64,000 nucleotides of DNA, from positions 10,448,081 through 10,512,080 of the forward strand of contig NZ_CP100416.1 of the NCBI RefSeq assembly GCF_026017845.1, given 5' to 3'. Source of the DNA: Amycolatopsis mediterranei (GTDB lineage Bacteria; Actinomycetota; Actinomycetes; Mycobacteriales; Pseudonocardiaceae). Every line of letters begins with the position of its first letter. Positions within the stretch are counted from its first letter, which is position 1. This document shows positions 24,418-31,938 of the stretch, in pieces. Both the position numbers and the translations under genes were made by a program. The notes beneath the pieces were generated by a model. The model made no database searches and was not told the DNA's origin. It saw only the letters and a list, made by a program, of their open reading frames with translations.

Positions 24418-26217
24418 GTGCCCGCCGCGCCCCCCTCGAACACGCTCTCCACCCGCGCCACCGCCCTGGTGCGGCGCATCGGCGTGCCCTCCGCCGTCCT
24501 GTTCGCCGCGCTGCTGTTCGACATCGTCTACACGACGCAGGCGGCGCTCGACGACCTCGGCCCGCGCTTCGTCGACTTCGGCCTGCTGCCGTGCATCTTC
24601 GCGATGGCGGCCTGCGGGCTCTGGGCCCAGAAGCGCGCCGCCGTCGCCGGGGTGGTGGGTGGCGGGGTGCTGATCTTTTCCACCCTCTTCATCCACACGT
24701 TGCACATTCCGCCGTACTCCAGCGTGCTGCCGAAGGTGACCATCACCGAGGTCGTGGCCGGGGTGCTGATGGTCTACTACGTGGCCCGCCGGGCGCGGGC
24801 GGGTGTGGCGTTCTGCGTGGTCGGCTTCCTGGTCGTCGCGGGGCTCGTCGCCGTCTTCGGCCGGTACGGGGGTGTCGGCGACATCGACGGCGGCACGGGC
24901 ACCCAGGCGCTGCTGTTCGGCCTGCTGCTGCTCGTCGGCCCGCTGGTGCCCGCCATCGCCGCCCGCGACCGCGGCCCGCGTGCCGATCCGCGGACGCGGC
25001 GGCTGCGCCGGGTGAACGAGCTGGCGATGGGGCAGTGGCCGCTGATGGGGCTGCTCGGCTTCGCACTGCTCTTCGAGTTCGGCTACACGTACTCGAACAC
25101 CGCCCGCGGCTTCCCGATCCTGTTCTGCTCGATCCTCGCGGCCGTGATCGCGGTGCTGTCCCCGCGGCGGCCCGCGGACGCGCTCCTCGGCCTCGCCGGG
25201 ATCATGCTGCTGTCCGCGATCGTCACGCCGTTCCTGCAGCTGCACTCCTACGACTACCCGGTACCCGGCGGCATTCCGGCCACGCAGATCGTCGCCGGCA
25301 TGGGCGTGGTGGTGAACCTGACCCGGGCGCGCGGGCTGGGCCAGTCCTGGCGGCGGGTCGCGGTGCTCTCGAGCGTCGTCGCGCTCGGGGCGATCCTCAA
25401 CTCGGACGCGCGACGGGGGCTGCAGACCGATCCGCAAGTCCTGTCGGTGCTGGCCTTCGCCGCGACGCTGATGCTGGGCATCTCGATCGCCGTCGGCCTG
25501 ATGCTGCGGTCGCGGGACTCCGAACGCACCCAGGCCGTGCAGTCCGCGGTGAGCGACGCGCAGACCGCCGAGCGGATGGCGCTGGCCCGCGAGCTCCACG
25601 ACATCGTCGCCCACCACGTCACCGGGATCGTCGTGCAGGCGCAGGCCGCGCGGCTGATGGCCGAGAAGAACCCGCAGATCGCGGTGGACGCGATGGGCCG
25701 GATCGAGAACGCCGGTGTCGAGGCGCTCGCGGCAATGCGGCGGCTGGTCCGCTCGATGCGCGGCGACGCGCCGGCCGGGTCGAGCGAGTTCAGCGAGCAG
25801 GCGACCACCGATCTCGGTGCCGACCTGCGGAAACTCGTCGACAGCGCCAACCACGGCGTCCCGACGTCGATGCACCTCGACCTGCCGCCGGACCTGCCGC
25901 ACGAGGTCGGCCGCTCGGCGTTGCGGCTGGTGCAGGAGTCGCTGACGAACGTCGGCAAGCACGCCGCCGACGCGACCGAGGCGTTCGTCGCCGCCGAAGT
26001 GCGGGGCGTGGAACTGCACCTGCGGGTGACCGACAACGGGCGTGCGACAGTGCACCGGCCGGCCGGTGGATCGGGCGGCTACGGTCTGGTCGGCATGCGC
26101 GAACGCGTCGCGCTGCTCAAGGGCCGGTTGTCGGCCGGGCGGGGCCCGGACGGCGGCTGGCGCGTCGAAGCTTGGCTGCCGCTGGCGGCCGGAGAAGACA
26201 CGGAAGGGGACGAGTGA
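24418..26217 (+). CDS. Sensor histidine kinase (NarL-type), multi-pass
   Basis: 599 residues. The first ~370 residues hold about ten membrane segments in two blocks separated by a short cytoplasmic linker (ARDRGPRADPRTRRLRR). HisKA_3 helix ERMALARELHDIVAHHVTG with phospho-His at residue 394; HATPase motifs QESLTNVGKHA, DNGR and GYGLVGMRERV. The second glycine motif is DNGR rather than DNGxG, a small deviation. The stop overlaps the response regulator GTG. Together with the divergent ABC genes it suggests an envelope-stress or antimicrobial-sensing module. Confidence 0.92.
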   Translation: MPAAPPSNTLSTRATALVRRIGVPSAVLFAALLFDIVYTTQAALDDLGPRFVDFGLLPCIFAMAACGLWAQKRAAVAGVVGGGVLIFSTLFIHTLHIPPYSSVLPKVTITEVVAGVLMVYYVARRARAGVAFCVVGFLVVAGLVAVFGRYGGVGDIDGGTGTQALLFGLLLLVGPLVPAIAARDRGPRADPRTRRLRRVNELAMGQWPLMGLLGFALLFEFGYTYSNTARGFPILFCSILAAVIAVLSPRRPADALLGLAGIMLLSAIVTPFLQLHSYDYPVPGGIPATQIVAGMGVVVNLTRARGLGQSWRRVAVLSSVVALGAILNSDARRGLQTDPQVLSVLAFAATLMLGISIAVGLMLRSRDSERTQAVQSAVSDAQTAERMALARELHDIVAHHVTGIVVQAQAARLMAEKNPQIAVDAMGRIENAGVEALAAMRRLVRSMRGDAPAGSSEFSEQATTDLGADLRKLVDSANHGVPTSMHLDLPPDLPHEVGRSALRLVQESLTNVGKHAADATEAFVAAEVRGVELHLRVTDNGRATVHRPAGGSGGYGLVGMRERVALLKGRLSAGRGPDGGWRVEAWLPLAAGEDTEGDE

Positions 26218-26867
26218 TCCGGGTACTGATCGCCGACGACCAGGAGATGGTGCGGATGGGGTTCCGCATGATCCTGGACGCGCAGGACGACATCGAGGTC
26301 GTCGCCGACGTCGCGGACGGCGTCTCGGCGGTCTCGAAGGCCCGCGAACTGCGCCCGGACGTCTGCCTGCTCGACATCCGCATGCCCGGCCTCGACGGCC
26401 TGGAGGTGGCCCGGCAGCTGGCCGGCCCGGACGTGACCGACCCGCTGAAGGTGGTCGTCGTCACGACGTTCGACCTCGACGAGTACGTGCACACGGCCCT
26501 GCGCAACGGCGCGTCCGGCTTCCTGCTGAAGGACGCGGGCCCGGCCCTGCTGATCGAAGCGGTTCGCGCGGCCGACCGCGGCGACGCGCTGGTTTCGCCG
26601 CAGATCACCGTGCGGCTGCTCAAGCACTTCGACGGGTCCGGCTCGGCGAAGCGCCAGGTCAAGCCCCCTTCCGAGCCGCTGACCGCCCGGGAGCTGGACG
26701 TCGTCAAGGCGGCCGCCCGCGGGTTGACGAACACCGAAATCGGCGCGGAGCTGTTCATGTCGCTGTCGACGGTGAAGACGCACCTGGCGTCGGTGCAGAG
26801 CAAGATCGGCGCGCGGAACCGGGTGGAGACCGCGGCCTGGGCGTGGCGGAGCGGAGTCGTTTCCTAG
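26214..26867 (+). CDS. Response regulator, NarL/FixJ (LuxR HTH) family
   Basis: 217 residues. Receiver domain with DD at 8-9, phospho-acceptor Asp54 (CLLDIRMP), the VTTF threonine and FLLKD lysine. A short linker then leads to a LuxR helix-turn-helix: LTARELDVVKAAARGLTN, MSLSTVKTHLASVQSKI. It is translationally coupled to the kinase. It is a close relative of the 13870 regulator (identical TTFDLDEYV block), so the two systems are probably ancient paralogues. Likely targets are its own promoter and the divergent ABC operon. Confidence 0.94.
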   Translation: MIRVLIADDQEMVRMGFRMILDAQDDIEVVADVADGVSAVSKARELRPDVCLLDIRMPGLDGLEVARQLAGPDVTDPLKVVVVTTFDLDEYVHTALRNGASGFLLKDAGPALLIEAVRAADRGDALVSPQITVRLLKHFDGSGSAKRQVKPPSEPLTARELDVVKAAARGLTNTEIGAELFMSLSTVKTHLASVQSKIGARNRVETAAWAWRSGVVS

Positions 26868-27208
26868 CCGTTGTCCCTCCGCCACACCAGCAGCAACGTG
26901 GCCATGAGCGCGAAGACCAGCCCGACGAGCAAGGCCGACAGCCAAGCGGGCCAGTGCAACGACATCCCGGTCAAGGCGACGCCGAACGCGGCGAGGACCG
27001 AAATGCCGACGATGATCGCGGCCGCGCACGCGTAGGCGATCCGGCCTCCGGCGTCACCCGCGTCGACCTCGCCTTCGGCCTCGCCGGACAGCGGGCCGAA
27101 CGCGATCTTGAGGCGCCCTCTCACCTTGACGCGCTCGACGCGCACCTCGGCGCGTCCCGAGGGGTTCGGCTCAGCCTTGGACAGGTCCGTCTCGATCGCC
27201 TCGTCCAC
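26864..27208 (-). CDS. Small membrane protein, unknown function
   Basis: 114 residues. A charged N-terminal half (residues 1-55, rich in Glu/Asp, with RAEVRVERVKVRGRLK) is followed by two membrane segments (YACAAAIIVGISVLAAFGVAL and LSALLVGLVFALMATLLLVW, roughly residues 58-108) and an RRD tail. GTG at 27208 with GGGAG upstream. Convergent with the response regulator (4-bp stop overlap). I do not recognise the family. Confidence 0.65.
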   Translation of the reverse strand: MDEAIETDLSKAEPNPSGRAEVRVERVKVRGRLKIAFGPLSGEAEGEVDAGDAGGRIAYACAAAIIVGISVLAAFGVALTGMSLHWPAWLSALLVGLVFALMATLLLVWRRDNG

Positions 27209-27846
27209 CGATCTCCCTCACCTTCCCTGACCGGTGCGGGGGTGCACCGGACGGACGGTCCCTCGTAGTTGGTCGACACCGTACCACCAATGCGGTGAAG
27301 TGATGCCCGAAGCGAGTACAGAGAGTAATAGAAGATCAATACATTTGGCTCCTGCGCCGCGCGGGTCGTCAGGTTTTTGTCAACTCTGCTCGAGCCGCCG
27401 CGCGCCGGGACACCGGCGGAGCGACACCGCCGCCGACAACGTGGTCAGCGCGGCCGAGCCTCTCGGCCACCGCCGATCCACAAAGGATGTTGTAGCGATT
27501 TCGCGACGGCGAACGTTCAATTGATTAATGAAGACCGAACAGACCACCGGGCTAATTGGTTCAGTCGATCGCGAGGGGCCATGACTACGTACCGCTACCC
27601 ACGGGTAAGATGCTTAGGTAACATGCATCTCAAGCGCATCTCTCATACGCGCTTCAGCTTGACAGAGGACACGCGACACGCGGATGATGAGCATGAACCT
27701 GGAGGTACGAGACCTCCGGGTGACGCACTTGTCCGCCGAACGTCGCTTCCGACGAGTACCGGCTGCAGTGACGCAGCCGAGCTCGGCGAAGTGCTCCGGG
27801 GCCGGCCATTGGGGGACCGCGCCTCGCATACGAAAGGACGGTTGTC
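27209..27846. other. Gene-free 640-bp region, relatively AT-rich
   Basis: No open frame here has convincing coding character. Contents seen: a TACCC-AC-GGGTA palindrome (27596-27607), a GGAGGT-ACGAG-ACCTCC hairpin (27701-27717), and a TTGACA hexamer (27659-27664) followed at 18 bases by a weak GATGAT, a possible promoter for the ribbon-helix-helix gene. Segments such as 27300-27350 and 27520-27570 are clearly AT-richer than the surroundings. Confidence 0.5.
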
Positions 27847-28143
27847 GTGACACCGAAAAGTGGGTCGGTAACGAACGAACTCGGTGAAGCGAAAACCGCT
27901 CCCGGAAAGCCGCCGCCTCGCAGCGGCGGTGGCGGCGGTGGCCTGGAGCGGGTGACCGTGAACCTGGTCCCCCGTGCGTCGCGAGCCCTGGACCGGGCCG
28001 TCGAACTCACCGGCGATTCGAAGACCGACACGATCAACCGGGCGTTGCAGGTGTACGCCGTCCTCGAAGAAGCGGTGAGCAAGGGCGGCGAGGTGGTGAT
28101 CCGGCACAGCTCGGGGGACCAGGAAGTGATCCGCTTCGTCTGA
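27847..28143 (+). CDS. Ribbon-helix-helix-like small DNA-binding protein
   Basis: 98 residues. A disordered N-terminal ~32 residues ending in a Gly stretch (RSGGGGGG) precede an RHH core: strand ERVTVNLVPRAS, helix RALDRAVELTG, turn DSKTDTINRALQVYAVLEEAV. The C-terminal VVIRHSSGDQEVIRF looks like a beta hairpin. RHH proteins act as dimers on operator DNA; many are antitoxins, but no toxin gene is adjacent. GTG at 27847 with AAGGAC upstream. Confidence 0.78.
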   Translation: MTPKSGSVTNELGEAKTAPGKPPPRSGGGGGGLERVTVNLVPRASRALDRAVELTGDSKTDTINRALQVYAVLEEAVSKGGEVVIRHSSGDQEVIRFV

Positions 28144-28201
28144 CACCACCGAGGGCGGCGACGGTCTCGGGAGGCCCGTCGCGGGTGCGTAGTATCCAGA
28201 G

Positions 28202-29509
28202 ATGCCACGCCGTTTCCACGCCCCTGTCGTTCTCCCGGCCGATCCGTCCTGTTCGCTTCTCCGTGACGCGGTCGTCGATGTCGACGCCGATGGGCGCATT
28301 TCCTACTGCGGACCGGCGGCCACCGCCCCCGGATCCGCCGCACCGGTCACCACCCTGACCGGCATCCTGCTGCCCGGCCTGGTCAACACGCACGCACACA
28401 GCCCGATGACGCTGCTGCGCGGCATGGGCGGCGACCTGCCGCTGCTGCCCTGGCTCAACGAGATCATCTGGCCGGCCGAGGCGAAGCTGCGCCCGGAGGA
28501 CGTTCGCACCGGCATGCTGCTCGGCTCGGTCGAGATGCTCCGCCACGGCGTCACGACCAGCGCCGAGATGTACTTCGAAGGCGAGCAACTGGTCGACGCG
28601 GTCCTCACGACGGGCGGCCGCGTGCTGGTCGCGCCGCCGGTGATGGAGCTGCCCGGGCTCGACTGGCGTGCCCAGCTGGCCGGCATCGAGCGCTGGATCG
28701 ACACGGACGGCCTCCGCTTCGGCCACGGCGACCGCATCGAGCTGGGCTACGGCCCGCACTCGGCGTACATGCTGTCCCCGGAAGGCCTGCGGGCGACGGC
28801 GGAGTCGGCGCTTTCGCGGGGCGCGCTGGTCCAGATCCACGTGGCGGAGGCGGCGGCGGAGGACACGGCGGTCCGTGCCTCGCACGGTTCGGTCCCGGCC
28901 CTGCTTCGCGAGCTGGGCATGCTGGACGGCCGGGTGCTGGCGGCGCACTCGATCCACCTCTCGGATGAGGACATCGCGTTGTTCGCCGCGCACGGGGTCG
29001 GCATGGCGCACTGCCCGGGCTCGAACGCGAAGCTGGCTTCGGGCATCGCGCGGATCGCGGACCTGCGCGCGGCGGGGGTCGCGGTCGGCTTGGGCACCGA
29101 CGGCCCGGCGTCCAACGACGACCTCGACCTGTGGGAAGAACTGCAGCTCGCGGCCATGTTCGCCCGCTTGGCCACCGGCGACTCGACGGTGTTGACGGCG
29201 GCGGACGTGTTCCTGCTGGCAACTCGCGGCGGCGCTTCGGCACTGGGCCGCGACGACATCGGGGCGCTGGAGCCGGGCCGGTGGGCCGACCTGGTGCACG
29301 TCGACCTGGACGACCCGGCGTTCGCGTGCGGCCTCGATGTCCCGGACGTGCAGCTGCTGTCGAACCTGGTGTGGGCGGCCGGCTCGCGGCGGGTGCGGGA
29401 CGTGTGGGTCGCGGGCGAGCAGGTGGTGGCCGACGGCGAATCGGTGAAGGTGGACCGGGCGAAGGTGCAGGCCGGCGTGGCCGAGACGGCGGCCCGGCTG
29501 CGGGTCTAG
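28202..29509 (+). CDS. Amidohydrolase family deaminase (MTA/SAH deaminase-like)
   Basis: 435 residues. Metal-dependent TIM-barrel hydrolase: metal ligands in NTHAH (His64/His66), a His in VQIHVAEA, the HSIHLSDEDIALFAAHG block, and the catalytic Asp in GLGTDGPASNDDLDL. This set matches TRZ/ATZ-type amidohydrolases, including 5'-methylthioadenosine/S-adenosylhomocysteine deaminases. The usual N-terminal strand motif is short. It deaminates or hydrolyses a ring substrate, most likely a purine nucleoside or related compound; exact substrate unproven. Convergent with an SDR gene. Confidence 0.85.
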   Translation: MPRRFHAPVVLPADPSCSLLRDAVVDVDADGRISYCGPAATAPGSAAPVTTLTGILLPGLVNTHAHSPMTLLRGMGGDLPLLPWLNEIIWPAEAKLRPEDVRTGMLLGSVEMLRHGVTTSAEMYFEGEQLVDAVLTTGGRVLVAPPVMELPGLDWRAQLAGIERWIDTDGLRFGHGDRIELGYGPHSAYMLSPEGLRATAESALSRGALVQIHVAEAAAEDTAVRASHGSVPALLRELGMLDGRVLAAHSIHLSDEDIALFAAHGVGMAHCPGSNAKLASGIARIADLRAAGVAVGLGTDGPASNDDLDLWEELQLAAMFARLATGDSTVLTAADVFLLATRGGASALGRDDIGALEPGRWADLVHVDLDDPAFACGLDVPDVQLLSNLVWAAGSRRVRDVWVAGEQVVADGESVKVDRAKVQAGVAETAARLRV

Positions 29510-30183
29510 CGCGGGCGGAGGATGACCTCCGTCGGGTGGACGTCCGGGGTGGCGGCCACCGCCGTCGCCACCGCGGTGGCCACCGAGTCCGCCTTGAGCA
29601 GGTGCGCCGTGTCGTACTCGCGGCCTTCGCCCGCGAAGATCGCCTGCTGCATCTCCGTGTCCGTGCGGCCCGGGTAGATCGAGGTCACGCGGATGTCGCG
29701 CTCCTCCTCGCGGAGGGCGTCGGCGAAGGCGCGGACCGCGAACTTGCTCGCCGCGTACGGGGACCAGCCCGGGCGGGCGTTCAGGCCCGCGCCCGAGTTG
29801 ATCACCACCACGTGGCCGCCGGCCGCGCGCAGTGCGGGGAGCAGCAGGCGGGTCAGCTCGACCACCGCCAGGGTGTTGACCTCGAAGTTGTCGCGCCACG
29901 CGTCGGCGGAAGCCTCCTCAATACGGCCCAGCCGGGCGACGCCCGCCGAGTGGACCAGGACGTCCAGGGACGAGATGTCCGCGACCGCCGAAGCGAGCGA
30001 AGCGGGGTCCGTCAGCTCCACCGGCCACGGCGTCGCGCCCGGGAGCTCCTTCGCCAGCGCGGCCAGTGCGTCGGCGTCGCGGCCGCCGAGGAGCAGGCGG
30101 TGCGTCGGGGCCAGCTGGTGGGCGACCGCCGCACCGATTCCGCGGGACGCGCCGGTCACCAGGGCGAGGGGAAGATCCGTCAT
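29506..30183 (-). CDS. SDR family oxidoreductase
   Basis: 225 residues, classical short-chain dehydrogenase: TGASRGIGAAVA cofactor loop, HSAGV (in place of NNAG), catalytic Ser in VINSGAG and YAASK (Tyr/Lys). NAD(P)-dependent alcohol/ketone interconversion; substrate unknown. ATG at 30183. It is followed closely (13 bases) by the upstream secreted-protein gene on the same strand, so co-transcription is possible. The stop overlaps the convergent amidohydrolase stop. Confidence 0.9.
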   Translation of the reverse strand: MTDLPLALVTGASRGIGAAVAHQLAPTHRLLLGGRDADALAALAKELPGATPWPVELTDPASLASAVADISSLDVLVHSAGVARLGRIEEASADAWRDNFEVNTLAVVELTRLLLPALRAAGGHVVVINSGAGLNARPGWSPYAASKFAVRAFADALREEERDIRVTSIYPGRTDTEMQQAIFAGEGREYDTAHLLKADSVATAVATAVAATPDVHPTEVILRPR

Positions 30184-30196
30184 GCCCCCACCGTAG

Positions 30197-31816
30197 CTAC
30201 GCGAAGCCCACGTCCACCGTGCGGTCTTCGCGCTTGGCCGGGCCGAGGGTGCGCGGCTCCGCGCAGCCGGACACGAGGTCCGCGTCGGAATCACGGGCGG
30301 CGTCGCCGACGCCCCTGGCCGTCGGGTGCCGGCCTTCCGCGGTGAAGCACACCTGGTACGTGCCGTCCGCCAGGCCGTCGAAGCCGTACGTCCCGCCGGA
30401 GCCGGTGACGACGCTGGCCACCTGCTTGCCGCTCGCGTCCTTCAGCACCACCTTGACGCCGGCGAGGCCCGGTTCGCCCGCGTCCTGCACGCCGTTGCCG
30501 TTCGTGTCGGCCCAGGCGAAGTCGCCGATCCGGTTGGTCGGGGAGAGCAGCCCGAGGTCAACCGCGAAGTCTTCGTGGGACGGCGCGCCCACGGTGCGCG
30601 GCGCGGTGCAGCCGCCGGGGTCGGCGTCCGAATCGCGATCGTCGCTGCCGGCGTCGCGGCGGGTCACCGTGAAGTCCGCCGGGACGGCGAAGCACACCTG
30701 GTACGTGCCGTCCTTCAGCTTCTCGAAGCCGTACTTGCCCTTGTCGTCGGTCGTCGCGGTGCCGATCGTGCCGCCCGCGCCGTCCTTCAGCGTCACCTTG
30801 ACGCCCGCGACGCCGGGCTCGTCCGGGTCCTGCAGGCCGTCGCGGTTGCGGTCCGCCCAGACGAAGTCGCCGATCTTCGCGATGGCCGGCGGCGGGAGGA
30901 CGGTGATCGTCGCCGACGCCGTCTTGTCGCCGAGCGTGCCGCCCGGGTAGCGCACGCCGGTCACCTTCGCCGTGTTGACGTGCCCGCTGTCGGCCACCGT
31001 GAGGTCCGGGTGGTCGCAGGTCAGTTGCCGGTTCGCGCCGGCGGCCAGCGCGAACGGCTCGAACGTCCCGGGGCACCACGGGTCCTGCACGGTGATCCCG
31101 GTGAGGTCTTCGGTGCCCTCGTTGGTCACCGTGACGCGGTAGTGCGCGGTTTCGCCCGCGGTGACCGTCGCGAACGAGGCCCACGCGCCGGTCGCCGGGT
31201 TCTGCACTTCCTTCTTCACCGAGTACGCCGCGAGCTGGAGGTCGACGCAGTCCCAGTGCAGCCGGTCGAGGGTGGTCGTGGCGAAGAACTTCACCGCGGC
31301 CGCTTTCGACGGCGCCGTCGCCGCCGGGAAGTCCTGCCGCACGAGGGCACCGTCGCCGGCGTAGTGGCCGGCGACGAGCTTGGTCTCCTGGATCTGCGTG
31401 CCGGTGGCGTCGTAGAACCGCAGGCCGGTGGCCGGTTCGTACCTCGGCGCGCGCGAAGCGGTCCAGACGCTGAGGCCGTAGACGCCGCCGGGGACGAACC
31501 GCTCGGTCTGGTAGGCGGTGCTGGTCTTGCCGTCCGGCGTCTGGACGACCGCCGCCCGCTGCCCGTCGACGGCGTACTCCCGCTCGGTCAGCAGCTTCGG
31601 CACCTTCGCGGCCGGTGTGCCGGGCGGGACGGGGGCGGCCGGAGCGAACACGTACCCGTCCGGGGCGCCGTTGCGGGCCGCGAGCTCGACACTCGGGTTC
31701 GCCGCGAGACCGCCGCAGACCGGCGGCGCGTCCTCGGCGATGGACGCGGACGCGGGCACGACCGCCGCCGCGATCGCCACCACCGCCACCGCTGCCGTGC
31801 GCCGCGAGAAGATCAC
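30197..31816 (-). CDS. Secreted SdrD B-like domain protein
   Basis: About 539 residues from the GTG at 31816, which gives a compact signal peptide (IFSRRTAAVAVVAIAAAVVP, cleavage near ASA-SIA); a GTG at 31867 would add 17 residues and also fits weakly. Domains: an N-terminal lectin-like region, a DUF11-type beta domain (AHYRVTVTNEGTEDLTGI), then two SdrD B-like domains starting IGDFVWADRNRDGLQDPDEP and IGDFAWADTNGNGVQDAGEP. Both have Ca2+-binding-type D-x-N-x-D-G loops. Such repeats form stiff, calcium-stabilised surface rods. No sortase motif or C-terminal anchor is present, so it is likely released or non-covalently bound. Confidence 0.85.
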   Translation of the reverse strand: MIFSRRTAAVAVVAIAAAVVPASASIAEDAPPVCGGLAANPSVELAARNGAPDGYVFAPAAPVPPGTPAAKVPKLLTEREYAVDGQRAAVVQTPDGKTSTAYQTERFVPGGVYGLSVWTASRAPRYEPATGLRFYDATGTQIQETKLVAGHYAGDGALVRQDFPAATAPSKAAAVKFFATTTLDRLHWDCVDLQLAAYSVKKEVQNPATGAWASFATVTAGETAHYRVTVTNEGTEDLTGITVQDPWCPGTFEPFALAAGANRQLTCDHPDLTVADSGHVNTAKVTGVRYPGGTLGDKTASATITVLPPPAIAKIGDFVWADRNRDGLQDPDEPGVAGVKVTLKDGAGGTIGTATTDDKGKYGFEKLKDGTYQVCFAVPADFTVTRRDAGSDDRDSDADPGGCTAPRTVGAPSHEDFAVDLGLLSPTNRIGDFAWADTNGNGVQDAGEPGLAGVKVVLKDASGKQVASVVTGSGGTYGFDGLADGTYQVCFTAEGRHPTARGVGDAARDSDADLVSGCAEPRTLGPAKREDRTVDVGFA

Positions 31817-31875
31817 CTCTCGACTATGGCGCGCGGCGCGGGCCCGCACCGGCCGAGAACCGTCCACTTAAGAGT

Positions 31876-31907
31876 GAACCTTGTTCCGGTCAGGCTGAAC
31901 AAGGTTC
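31876..31907. promoter_or_regulatory. Perfect 11-bp inverted repeat upstream of the SdrD-like gene
   Basis: GAACCTTGTTC / GAACAAGGTTC with a 10-base spacer lies 31 bases past the phoX-like stop and upstream of the secreted-protein gene. It may be a terminator (no T-run) or an operator. GTTCA half-sites recur within it. Confidence 0.45.
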
Positions 31908-31938
31908 ATTGAACCTCGGCCGGTGCGGACCCGGTGCG

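Noticed and set aside
27234..27887. Two short plus-strand frames (27234-27524 and 27684-27887)
   Set aside because: No homology, unusual composition and no good ribosome binding site; the second overlaps the ribbon-helix-helix gene.
27847..28143. Toxin-antitoxin pair
   Set aside because: The ribbon-helix-helix protein resembles an antitoxin, but the next gene is a 435-aa amidohydrolase and no small toxin frame is adjacent.
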